This document shows positions 1 to 8,218 of a stretch of DNA of 42,424 nucleotides, in pieces. The notes under the pieces are model-generated. The model did no database searches. It saw only the letters and a list, made by a program, of their open reading frames with translations, and was not told where the DNA came from. Made by a program: the position numbers and the translations under genes. Origin of the DNA: Granulosicoccus sp. Lineage in GTDB: Bacteria > Pseudomonadota > Gammaproteobacteria > Granulosicoccales > Granulosicoccaceae. The DNA lies in the NCBI GenBank assembly GCA_023300375.1, contig JALZWO010000201.1, positions 1-42,424 on the forward strand. The letters run 5' to 3'. Within the stretch, counting starts at the first letter, position 1; each line of letters begins with the position of its first letter.

Positions 1-1
1 A

Positions 2-268
2 GGTGAGGACGAAAGGTCTGTATTGATCGACTCATCATCCAATACGGCCTCTGCTCCTGCAACCCTGAATCCAAGACAACAGCTGCTCGTCAGTATTCAA
101 GAATCGCTCGCTGAACTTGGCTATGCGCCAGGGCGCACAGACGGAATTATGGATTCCCAAAGCGAAGCAGCCATTCAGGACTTCCAGCTAGACAACGATA
201 TGCGAATCAATGGCCGACCTTCTACTGAGCTACTACAAACTCTCGAGCGAGCCATTCGCCTCCGCTAG
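2..268 (+). CDS. Peptidoglycan-binding domain protein, C-terminal fragment (cut by left edge)
   Basis: This is the C-terminal end of a protein that begins before the window. The reading frame is open from base 2 to the stop, and the only in-frame candidate start (TTG at 23) has no ribosome binding site, so I treat it as partial. The last ~60 residues look like a PG_binding_1 domain: a helical stretch with 'ELGYAPGRTDG', followed by 'SEAAIQDFQ' and a 'INGRPSTELL' segment, the usual pattern of this three-helix cell-wall-binding fold. In many proteobacterial proteins such a domain ends a longer periplasmic or regulatory protein. The function of the missing part cannot be judged here. Confidence 0.7.
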   Translation, partial: GEDERSVLIDSSSNTASAPATLNPRQQLLVSIQESLAELGYAPGRTDGIMDSQSEAAIQDFQLDNDMRINGRPSTELLQTLERAIRLR

Positions 269-351
269 TCAGAAATTTGAGCGATGGCAGCGCGTACAAC
301 AGTCCATCAGTAATTGAATTATATTGATAGATAGTTGCGGTCATCTAAATT

Positions 352-390
352 GCGTCAAGCGCTGTTCATCATCAAACAGCAACTTGACGC
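352..390. terminator. Hairpin between convergent genes, possible bidirectional terminator
   Basis: An inverted repeat with arms GCGTCAAG + GCTGTT (352-366) and AACAGC + CTTGACGC (375-390), interrupted by one and two unpaired bases, around an 8-nt loop. It lies between two convergent genes, where a shared terminator is expected. There is no good T-run on either side, so factor-independent termination is uncertain. Confidence 0.45.
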
Positions 391-419
391 GCCTTGCCTA
401 TTGTCGAAGCGTAAAAAGC

Positions 420-2459
420 TCAGGATGCCTTGCCACTAAAGCGTCGAGTTACTGACGCCATCCTACCCATAACGCTCAACAGCAACAGCAAGGTGAACCA
501 TGAGGTTGCACCGCCGGTAGACACATTGGCCAAACCCGTGACGGTATCGTCAATTGTTGAACCGTTGCCGTTGGCTGTGGAATCATCATTCTCATCGCCT
601 GAATCCCCTTCAGTAGGGCCAGGTGAGGCAGGTGGCGTGCCCTCCCCGTCGCCTGAATCCCCTTCAGTAGGACTAGGTGAGGCAGGTGGTGTGTCCCCCC
701 CATCGCCTGAATCATTTAGTGATCGCAGAACCGGATCCGTATTGACAGGGTTAGGTGCAGTGAATCCTGGTGTAGCGGAATTCAGTGGATCAGTGAGTGT
801 TCCCACTGGTAAAGGGTTAGGCCCAGTGGGATCACGGCGCTCGTCGAATATGAGTCGCGGGGCATCAGCACCCAGATCCAACACGGCAGCAGTAAATCCC
901 GAAGTTGTCGCACCGACTGCCGCAACGGGTGCATCACCCACCGATACTGCTGAGGTTTCGCGACCATAAAAAACGTACGTTTCTCCCTGCCCGGATGCAC
1001 CAACTATGACGTCTGGAATTCCGTCCCTGTTAAAATCCCCGGCACCAGCCAACGAAACGCCGTAGTAGTCCACAGTGCCTTCTCCGTTGATGCGGAATCC
1101 GTTACTGCCATCAAGATCGTTCAACGAAAATCTTGAAGGATAAGCGCTATTCGTACCGAATAAAAAGTAGCCTGTACCATTGCCTTTTCGGCTTGCGGAG
1201 AGAATGGTATGTGACGCACCAATCATCATGTCATCGATACCGTCTCCATTGATGTCACCAAGCCCGTCAACATCGACGCCTGCCAAATCTCCCCAAATGG
1301 TTTCCCCAGCCTCAATCGGGATAACGCCACCACGAATACCTGCGACCACAAAACCGTTGCTGCCATTCAGGTCATTTTCAGTGACGATGCTTGTGCCTGA
1401 AAAATTCCCACCAAACAAAACGTACGTCTCACCAGCGTAAGTGCTTGGCACCCCAAATGGTCCCTTGCCAGGAGCTCCAATAGCAATGTCGTCGATACCG
1501 TCATGATTTAAATCACCAATAGCGCCAACAGAAGCTCCTGTCACGTCTTGAATATTTGATCCATGGAATGCAAAGCCGTTGCCGCCGTCGATATCGGCCA
1601 GGCTGAATACCGCTGGCAGATTGGCAGCACCCAACACAAAGTAAGCTACTCCAGCCTCAGCCTTATTATCGGCTGTTTGGTTTGGAGCACCTATCAGCAA
1701 ATCACCAAACCCATCATTATTGAAATCACCTGCACCAGACACATAAGCACCTGTTCGGTCTTCGGCGCTTTTTCCAATGACGGCAAAACCATTGGAGCCA
1801 TTGAGAGCTGTTGGTGCTAGGTTTGCTGAAAAACCATTTGACGATCCAAATATGACATAACTCACGCCAGCGCCTGTTAGTCCATTAGGTGAAGCGTTTG
1901 CATTTCCAACGATAAAGTCTGCTAGCCCGTCATTGTTTACATCACCTGCTCGCTTAATGTCAGTGGCTGCAGAATCGAATACGAACCCGTTGGTGCCATT
2001 CAGGTTTGTGACGTCAAACACGCTACTGAAGCCGCTGGCAGATCCAAAAATGACGCGCGTACCCGTTAGAGAGGCGACACCAATGTCGTCCAGACCATCG
2101 CCATTGATATCTCCCAAACCGGCAACGAGAGAATCATTCTGTGCATCATTATTGATAATAAAGCCGCTTATTCCATCTAGCCGCTGACCATCGACCACAC
2201 CGTTAAATCCGTTGGTTGGACCATAAATGACACGAACCGCTCCTACGCCTGCGGCAACCAGTAAGTCCTCGTTACCATCTCCATTTACATCTCCTGCTCT
2301 GTCGACTGGTCCCCCTCTCGTGATTACCAGTTGGTCCGACTGAGTCAGGCGGAAATTATCAATGATGGGGTCATATTGTTGCGCTTGGGCAGAAGAAATA
2401 GCCCCAGCTAAAAGACTAAGAGAAAAAGAAAAAACGGAACCGGTTCTCGAAATATTCAT
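420..2459 (-). CDS. Secreted FG-GAP (integrin alpha-like) repeat protein with GlyGly-CTERM-like tail
   Basis: The protein is 679 residues. Residues 1-26 are a signal peptide ending in AQA. About seven FG-GAP repeats follow, each with a calcium-loop motif such as 'GDINGDGLDDI' or 'GAGDFNRDGIPDVIVGAS', as in integrin-alpha beta-propellers, so a Ca2+-binding extracellular propeller is expected. After the propeller comes a Pro/Ser/Gly/Asp-rich linker holding two tandem 18-residue repeats. The C terminus has a Gly-Gly, a Trp-containing hydrophobic segment (TSWFTLLLLLSVMG) and then Arg residues. This layout matches GlyGly-CTERM sorting signals, which rhombosortases process in other Gammaproteobacteria. 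The partner or ligand is unknown; an adhesion or glycan-binding role is inference. Confidence 0.88.
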   Translation of the reverse strand: MNISRTGSVFSFSLSLLAGAISSAQAQQYDPIIDNFRLTQSDQLVITRGGPVDRAGDVNGDGNEDLLVAAGVGAVRVIYGPTNGFNGVVDGQRLDGISGFIINNDAQNDSLVAGLGDINGDGLDDIGVASLTGTRVIFGSASGFSSVFDVTNLNGTNGFVFDSAATDIKRAGDVNNDGLADFIVGNANASPNGLTGAGVSYVIFGSSNGFSANLAPTALNGSNGFAVIGKSAEDRTGAYVSGAGDFNNDGFGDLLIGAPNQTADNKAEAGVAYFVLGAANLPAVFSLADIDGGNGFAFHGSNIQDVTGASVGAIGDLNHDGIDDIAIGAPGKGPFGVPSTYAGETYVLFGGNFSGTSIVTENDLNGSNGFVVAGIRGGVIPIEAGETIWGDLAGVDVDGLGDINGDGIDDMMIGASHTILSASRKGNGTGYFLFGTNSAYPSRFSLNDLDGSNGFRINGEGTVDYYGVSLAGAGDFNRDGIPDVIVGASGQGETYVFYGRETSAVSVGDAPVAAVGATTSGFTAAVLDLGADAPRLIFDERRDPTGPNPLPVGTLTDPLNSATPGFTAPNPVNTDPVLRSLNDSGDGGDTPPASPSPTEGDSGDGEGTPPASPGPTEGDSGDENDDSTANGNGSTIDDTVTGLANVSTGGATSWFTLLLLLSVMGRMASVTRRFSGKAS
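595..713. repeat. 54-bp tandem repeat inside the FG-GAP gene (two copies plus a partial third)
   Basis: Two 54-bp units, 595-648 and 649-702, are nearly identical, and the first 11 bases of the unit recur at 703-713. They start TCGCCTGAATCCCCTTCAGT. The unit is a multiple of three, so copy-number change adds or removes 18 residues in the linker without breaking the frame. Confidence 0.85.
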
Positions 2460-2867
2460 AAATTTGCCGCTCGTTAGCTTATTAATTTGCTGGCTGTTTA
2501 CGTTATAAGTTTGTAATACCTTTAGCCAAGCTTCCCTTTACACTGATCGCCAATCTATGTACATTTTAACTCTGATCAACAGTAGTGTGTGACGCATCGG
2601 GGGATATACTTCGCAATCCACGCAGTGGTTCACGCCTCACATACATTGAGTTCCTTGCGTGTGACACTGATCAAATTTGAAAAAAAATTATAGGTGTTGC
2701 AGGCACCATCTACATTCTGCCAAGGTAATATAGTTCAACTCAAACACGCAGTTTTTTGCACGCTCAAAGCACGTTTATAGCGAGTAAAAAATGTAACCCA
2801 CCATTCAGCTTTTGCTCGTAAAGTAAGTATTGCAAAGCTGCAAGGAAATTTGGATCAGGAAATGCAA
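2460..2867. promoter_or_regulatory. Divergent intergenic region, no gene seen
   Basis: About 400 bp between two divergently transcribed genes. It is AT-rich near both ends and must hold both promoters, but I could not assign -35/-10 boxes with confidence. No ORF with a ribosome binding site, tRNA or strong hairpin was seen. Confidence 0.4.
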
Positions 2868-4391
2868 ATGGATAACAAAGTCGTCGTTCTAGAGCTGAAT
2901 GAGGTACCTTGGAAAGTCATCGATACGTTTGTTGAGCGCAACCCGACATCCACATTTGCACGTGTAATGGGAAAGTCAGGGCGAATCAATACATTGTTGC
3001 CGGACACAGGTCAGCTACATCCAAAGACCAGCTGGCAAACGTTCCATCGTGGCGTTCCAGATCACACACACGGGATTCGAGAATACAATCAGCTGCAATC
3101 TGCTGGTCACATCAACAACCCCACCATGTGGGAGCTAGCTCAAAAAGCAGGCAAACGCATCGGCTGCGGAGCCTCTATAGGATCTTGGCCCTTGCCAAAA
3201 GACTCTTCAAACGTTGATTTTTGGTTCGCTGATCCTTTCGCGCCCGACCCAGAGTCCATCCCTGCCAAAGTCACGGCTTTCCAGCGCTTCAATACGCTAG
3301 CGGTGGCCCGATCTTCCAGGCAAGTGCGTTCTGGCGGAGTCTCCCGTGAGGTCATCATAGATTTCCTGAAGAATGCGTTGAGCATTGGCATAACGCCAAG
3401 TACAGCGATTAAAACAATACACCAAATCGTTTCAGAGAGATTCCATAGACCTTTATCTGTGCGTCGCCGAAACATTCAGGCGCTCATGTCTTTTGATGTG
3501 GCACTTAAGCAGTGGAAGACAACACAACCCCACTTGTCGTCAATCTTCATTAACCACGTCGCAGCAGCCATGCATCGATACTGGGCAGCAGCGTTCCCTG
3601 ATGATTACCAGACCAACAAAATGCCTGCTGACTGGCGTGAGACCTATAAAGAAGAAATCAATGCGGCCATGCTCATTGCCGATGGCATGCTAGAACGAAC
3701 GCTCAAAGAAGTGGAAGGTACAGGAGCCTCAGTATTACTGTTGGGCAGTATGGGTCAAGCTGGTATTGAACATGAACCCACGTTCAACCAACTCATCATC
3801 AAAGATATCCCAGCATTCATGAGCCTAGCAGGAATGAGTGTGGGAGATTATGAACAGCGCCCAGGTATGGAACCAGAATACCTTCTAGTATTTAAAACTA
3901 AAGAATTACTCGATAAATTTGAGAAAGACAGTCAGAGTATTGATATCAACGGCAAGATGCCTGAGGTCAAACGAGCTAGTGATACCGAATGCTCTCTACT
4001 TGTCGATCAATACAACATCGAATTCGATTCAGTGTCGGTAAACGGGCGCAAGGTTGAACTTGAATCCACTGGTTTACATATCGAAAAGATCGAAGATATT
4101 GCAGGCTCCACCGCACAGCACACGCCAGAGGGTGCAGCATTGTTAATCCACCCCGATCGAGATCTGTCTTACCTGAACGCCAACACCGAGTTTGTTGACG
4201 TGTGCGCCGTAACATCAGCAATACTGGAAACGCTGGACGTACCCGTTCCCAGTTACATGCCAAAGGCACCAAACCATTTGGTACTTGCAATGCAATCAGA
4301 AACACAGCAAAAGTCAGCACTGGACAGTGCGAGAACCGAGAAAGCTCCCGCTTTGAAGACCCCGGCATCTCAGCCAACTGTTCCTAGCTAG
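2868..4391 (+). CDS. Alkaline phosphatase superfamily (type I phosphodiesterase-like) protein
   Basis: I chose the ATG at 2868 because AGGAA lies 6 nt upstream; in-frame TTG 2850 and ATG 2862 are alternatives. The product is about 507 residues. The N terminus ('VVVLELNEVPW') is a beta strand with acidic residues where the superfamily puts metal ligands. The segment around 'HPKTSWQTFHRGVP…HGI' has the superfamily's nucleophile-loop layout, with Thr/Ser as candidate nucleophile. 'INHVAAAMHRYWAAAFP' looks like a conserved core block of uncharacterised members. There is no signal peptide, so it is probably cytoplasmic. The substrate is unknown; a phosphate, phosphonate or sulfate ester is possible. 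It stands alone on this strand and converges with the downstream dehydratase. Confidence 0.72.
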   Translation: MDNKVVVLELNEVPWKVIDTFVERNPTSTFARVMGKSGRINTLLPDTGQLHPKTSWQTFHRGVPDHTHGIREYNQLQSAGHINNPTMWELAQKAGKRIGCGASIGSWPLPKDSSNVDFWFADPFAPDPESIPAKVTAFQRFNTLAVARSSRQVRSGGVSREVIIDFLKNALSIGITPSTAIKTIHQIVSERFHRPLSVRRRNIQALMSFDVALKQWKTTQPHLSSIFINHVAAAMHRYWAAAFPDDYQTNKMPADWRETYKEEINAAMLIADGMLERTLKEVEGTGASVLLLGSMGQAGIEHEPTFNQLIIKDIPAFMSLAGMSVGDYEQRPGMEPEYLLVFKTKELLDKFEKDSQSIDINGKMPEVKRASDTECSLLVDQYNIEFDSVSVNGRKVELESTGLHIEKIEDIAGSTAQHTPEGAALLIHPDRDLSYLNANTEFVDVCAVTSAILETLDVPVPSYMPKAPNHLVLAMQSETQQKSALDSARTEKAPALKTPASQPTVPS

Positions 4392-4451
4392 CCTAGTGTT
4401 TGAAATAGCTCACGACAAAAAATTGAACCGGCGTTAGCCTATTGTTAGCTA

Positions 4452-4480
4452 CGTGGCCTGCCCTTCAAGGCAGGCCCACG
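4452..4480. terminator. GC-rich hairpin between convergent genes
   Basis: Arms CGTGGCCTGCC (4452-4462) and GGCAGGCCCACG (4469-4480) pair with a single bulged base around loop CTTCAA. The hairpin lies between two converging genes and is a good bidirectional terminator candidate, though neither side has a clear T-run. Confidence 0.55.
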
Positions 4481-4500
4481 ACAAGCATCTGGACAACCGG

Positions 4501-6282
4501 TTAATGGTTATCGCGGGGCGTTCCTTTACTTTGAGCAATTCTTTGGTACGAGGTCGCGTTCTCTAGCACCATTCCTTTGTCAAACTGAGTAACTAAGGTT
4601 CTTTGTATCTCCTGCCAAGGCGATTGGCTTTCCGGAAAGGGGTAACCACCAGATTCCTCAAGGGCCTTTTTGCGTGTCGCTAGCTCATCATCGCTTACCA
4701 GCAGATCAACACGTCGTTTCAATAAATCGACACGCAGCCTATCGCCTGTTCTTAAGATGGCAAGCCCACCCATCACTGCGGCTTCGGGTGCGACATTAAG
4801 AATAGAAGGTGATCCTGATGTACCCGATTGCCGACCATCACCTATGCAAGGCAGCTCACTGATACCTCGTTCGATAAGATAAGACGGTGGCTGCATATTC
4901 ACCACCTCTGCCCCTCCGGGATAACCGATAGGTCCTGCTCCACGCATCACCAGAATACTGTTTTGATCCATTGCAAATGCTGGGTTATCTATCTGAGAAT
5001 GATACTGCTCCGGTCCATCGAACACGAATACTGCACCTTCAAAGGCATCTGGATCATCTGGATTGCTCAAATAGGTTTGCCTGAACGCTGGTGAGATCAC
5101 TGATGTTTTCATAATGGCGGTGTCCCACAAGTTACCACCAAGATTCAGAAAACCGGCACGAGCTTTAAGCGGGGCATCAACGGGACGAATGACGTCTGCA
5201 TTAGCGATCACAGCGGTTGCATATTGCTCAATCATGGTTTTACCCGTCACTGTTTTAGCCTGCGGCGCTGGTAGCACCTTGGCATCAAGTAAGGATTTAA
5301 TCACAGCTGGCACACCCCCAGCACGATGAAAATCCTCACCTAGATATTTGCCCGAGGGCTGCAAATCAACAATGAGCGGGATGTCGAGACCGATGGTTTC
5401 CCAGTCGCTATTATCTAGCTCTACCCCCATATGAGCAGCAATTGCATTCATGTGTATAGGCGCGTTGGTTGAGCCACCAATAGCCGAATTAACCACTATG
5501 GCATTCTCAAATGCGTCCCGCGTCATGATGTCCGAAGGCTTGAGATCCTCCTTAACCATGTCGACAATTCGCTGCCCTGTTTTATACGAAATTTGCCCTC
5601 GTTCTCGATAAGGTGCAGGGATTGCGGCAGCACCAGGTAACTGCATTCCCAGAGCTTCAGCTAAGCTATTCATGGTACTGGCTGTGCCCATGGTGTTGCA
5701 ATAACCTACAGACGGTGCAGCATCAGCAGCAAGACGCATGAACTCTTGCTCATCGATTTCACCTACGGCCAGCTTTTGCCTTGAATTCCAGATAACTGTA
5801 CCTGACCCTGATCGCTGATTTCCTTCCCAACCATTGAGCATCGGACCCACTGACAAAGCAATGGAAGGAATGTTGACCGTAGCTGCAGCCATTAATAACG
5901 CTGGAGTTGTTTTGTCGCAGCCAATTGTCAACACCACTCCATCCAGCGGATAACCATAGAGTGTCTCTACCAGCCCTAAATAAGCTAAATTACGATCCAG
6001 TGCTGCAGTGGGCCGCTTGCCTGTTTCCTGAATAGGGTGCACGGGGAACTCAAAACAAATACCCCCAGCCGATACAATCCCCTCTCGCACTCGTTTGGCC
6101 AGCTCTACATGGTGACGATTGCAGGGTGTTAAGTCATTGCCGGTTTGAGCTATGCCAATTAGCGGCTTGCCTGACTGCAGCTCTTCGCGAGTAAGACCAT
6201 AGTTCAGGTAACGCTCGAGATAAAGCGCTGTCATGGAAGGATTGTCAGGGTTATCAAACCACTGTTGGGATCTGAGCTTCAT
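4501..6282 (-). CDS. IlvD/Edd-family sugar-acid dehydratase, D-xylonate / L-arabinonate type
   Basis: The 593 residues follow the IlvD/Edd family along their whole length and closely resemble Caulobacter D-xylonate dehydratase, from '[18 protein letters not shown]' near the start to the terminal Asn-His. Known members are [2Fe-2S] enzymes that dehydrate aldonic acids to 2-keto-3-deoxy acids in the oxidative pentose pathways. Cys54 (TPCNRH), Cys122 (GCDKTTP) and Cys195 (GYCNTMGT) match the three cluster ligands. D-xylonate, L-arabinonate or a related acid is the likely substrate, but the exact one cannot be read from sequence. It is divergent from the sulfatase gene; no dehydrogenase or lactonase of the pathway is next to it. 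Confidence 0.9.
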   Translation of the reverse strand: MKLRSQQWFDNPDNPSMTALYLERYLNYGLTREELQSGKPLIGIAQTGNDLTPCNRHHVELAKRVREGIVSAGGICFEFPVHPIQETGKRPTAALDRNLAYLGLVETLYGYPLDGVVLTIGCDKTTPALLMAAATVNIPSIALSVGPMLNGWEGNQRSGSGTVIWNSRQKLAVGEIDEQEFMRLAADAAPSVGYCNTMGTASTMNSLAEALGMQLPGAAAIPAPYRERGQISYKTGQRIVDMVKEDLKPSDIMTRDAFENAIVVNSAIGGSTNAPIHMNAIAAHMGVELDNSDWETIGLDIPLIVDLQPSGKYLGEDFHRAGGVPAVIKSLLDAKVLPAPQAKTVTGKTMIEQYATAVIANADVIRPVDAPLKARAGFLNLGGNLWDTAIMKTSVISPAFRQTYLSNPDDPDAFEGAVFVFDGPEQYHSQIDNPAFAMDQNSILVMRGAGPIGYPGGAEVVNMQPPSYLIERGISELPCIGDGRQSGTSGSPSILNVAPEAAVMGGLAILRTGDRLRVDLLKRRVDLLVSDDELATRKKALEESGGYPFPESQSPWQEIQRTLVTQFDKGMVLENATSYQRIAQSKGTPRDNH

Positions 6283-6635
6283 ATCAATTAAGCCTGAAAT
6301 TTAACAAGTAAAGACATTAAGCACTGACCAATCCAGCGCCGCATACTGACGAACCAAAATAGTACAACAACACTCGAGGTAACTTTGCTAATCGAACACA
6401 ATAAACATCTGCACCACCGTGCAACAAGGCATCAGAAACATCGTGACCCTCTAATCAGCCGTGTTCAAAACCCTTAAACATGAGCGCGTTGAGCAACTGA
6501 CGCTAGCCATCATAGTTCGCGATACTGTTAGAGATATTACCTAATCTGTTGAACATGGTATCGCTACGGAACAGATCTTGATGCAGTTGATAGTCGCTTG
6601 AAAGAAAGTGGCTGCTATGTCAATAAACGATTTTT
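6283..6635. promoter_or_regulatory. Divergent intergenic region with a possible gene remnant
   Basis: About 350 bp between the dehydratase and the sulfatase. Both promoters must lie here but no boxes stand out. Just before the sulfatase start, a short plus-strand frame ends at about 6640 and reads like the C-terminal end of a protein (…TDLDAVDSRLKESGCYVNKRFL); it has an in-frame stop about 30 codons upstream and no start, so it may be a remnant or chance. Confidence 0.35.
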
Positions 6636-8138
6636 ATGAGCAATCCTCCCAATATACTCATCATTTCAACGAATCATCATCGCGCCGATTGTCTAGGGGT
6701 AGCAGGTCGTAGAGTGAAAACCCCTAATTTAGATTCACTGTCCAGATCAGGCACACGCTTCGGCAGCTGTATTACTCCTTCAATAGCTAGCCAATCGGTG
6801 CGGAGCTCAGTTCTTACAGGACAGCTGTGCCAGACCCATGGTGTACACGATGATGGGCTGGATTTGGATCCGGAAATAGGCGAAATGGGATTTGCAAGAA
6901 CGCTCGCCAACGCCGGATACGATACGTCACTTTTTGGCAAAGCCAACTTTTCACAAAATCACCCTAAGGCGCCTAGTGGCACACCCGAATGCGCATTTTC
7001 ATCGAGACAATATACGGAAAGTTGGACCGGCCCCTATATGGGTTTCGATCATGTTCAACTTGCATTAACTCCCAAAGCTGGTGCGGCGCCAAGCAAACCC
7101 CCTCACGGACAGCACTATGAGCGTTACTTTCACGTTGACGGTCGAGGAGCAGAACACTTTAAGCGTTATCTCTCAGGTCAAAAAGAATCTATAGAGCAAC
7201 ACGAGAGCTGGCATTCCCAGCTACCTACTTTCCTGCACAGCACTCCGTGGACAACAGATCGCGCTATTGATTGGCTGCGCACTGGTCACGACAAAAAGCG
7301 GCCATTTTGTAGTTGGGTGAGTTTCTCTGACCCACAAGCTCCCTATGATTGCCCACAACCTTGGTCACTTTTGCATGACCCGGAAGGGGTTGACATGCCC
7401 GCGCATCGAACCCCGAACACTAAGGCCATATCCTCAGGGTATCAAGCTGCTCTGGGCAAAACACGCGCGATGTCAAAGCCGCACAATGACAAACTGACCA
7501 TTGGACAACAAGACAATTTGTTTAAGCAAATTATTGCCAATGCCTATGGAAAAATTTCGTTTATAGACGATCAAATAGGTCGGTTGTTACATGCATTATC
7601 AGAATTGGACTTGGCAAAAAATACTCATGTGTTCTACCACTCTGATCAAGGGGACTGGCTGGGTGACAACGGACACTTTGCTACGGGACCTACGTTTCAC
7701 GACAGCATGCTAAGAGTGCCGTTGATATGGAAAGGACCTGATGTACCAAAGAAACGTATTGTGTATGAACCGGTATCTACATTGGATTTGTCTCCAACCT
7801 TGTTGCAACTGGCTGGCGTCACACCTCAGCTTACCCAACATGGAGCTTGCTTACAGCCTCTGCTAAATGGGGCAACGAAAAGGGAATTTGCACTGAGCGA
7901 GTGGGAATTGTTATCCGATATCGAAAAAGCCAAGTTCTCGTTGCGATGCGTTCGCACACGCACTTACCGACTTACCAAAGATATGAACACAGGGCAAGGC
8001 GAGCTTTACGACCTGCTCTCCGACCCGCATCAAACGCGCAATTTGTTTGATGACCCAACAGCCGCAGGCATTCGCCTACGACTGGAGAGTTATCTTAAAT
8101 TGCGCACCCAAGACGCGGGGATAGCCAAAGCCGCTTGA
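6636..8138 (+). CDS. Type I sulfatase family protein with Ser at the nucleophile position
   Basis: The protein is 500 residues and has the sulfatase fold markers: an N-terminal metal-binding strand (ILIISTNHHRAD), 'KTPNLDSLSRSGTRF', a nucleophile loop ending in 'SVLTG', His68 in 'THG', and a C-terminal metal site 'HSDQGDWLGDNGHF' around Asp337. The canonical C-x-P-x-R signature is replaced by Ser52-Gln-Ser-Val-Arg56. Serine-type sulfatases exist and are matured by the radical-SAM anSME enzyme, but their usual motif has Pro or Ala at the third place. The N-terminal Asp pair is also replaced by Asn13-His14. No signal peptide is visible, so it acts in the cytoplasm or is exported some other way. 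Substrate unknown; a sulfated sugar is plausible beside sugar-acid dehydratases. No ribosome binding site is clear. Confidence 0.82.
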   Translation: MSNPPNILIISTNHHRADCLGVAGRRVKTPNLDSLSRSGTRFGSCITPSIASQSVRSSVLTGQLCQTHGVHDDGLDLDPEIGEMGFARTLANAGYDTSLFGKANFSQNHPKAPSGTPECAFSSRQYTESWTGPYMGFDHVQLALTPKAGAAPSKPPHGQHYERYFHVDGRGAEHFKRYLSGQKESIEQHESWHSQLPTFLHSTPWTTDRAIDWLRTGHDKKRPFCSWVSFSDPQAPYDCPQPWSLLHDPEGVDMPAHRTPNTKAISSGYQAALGKTRAMSKPHNDKLTIGQQDNLFKQIIANAYGKISFIDDQIGRLLHALSELDLAKNTHVFYHSDQGDWLGDNGHFATGPTFHDSMLRVPLIWKGPDVPKKRIVYEPVSTLDLSPTLLQLAGVTPQLTQHGACLQPLLNGATKREFALSEWELLSDIEKAKFSLRCVRTRTYRLTKDMNTGQGELYDLLSDPHQTRNLFDDPTAAGIRLRLESYLKLRTQDAGIAKAA

Positions 8139-8173
8139 TAAGCGGTGTTCTACCCTAAATTTCTCATTAAACG

Positions 8174-8197
8174 CGCAATCCTGTCAGACGGATTGCG
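8174..8197. terminator. Hairpin between convergent sulfatase and dehydratase genes
   Basis: A perfect 8-bp inverted repeat, CGCAATCC (8174-8181) and GGATTGCG (8190-8197), with an 8-nt loop. It sits between two converging genes. No strong T-run follows on either strand. Confidence 0.5.
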
Positions 8198-8218
8198 TGG
8201 ATTCACGAATGATCCAAA

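Noticed and set aside
430-969. Plus-strand 179-codon frame
   Set aside because: It lies antisense to the FG-GAP gene and its Pro/Ser-rich sequence just reflects the repeated linker.
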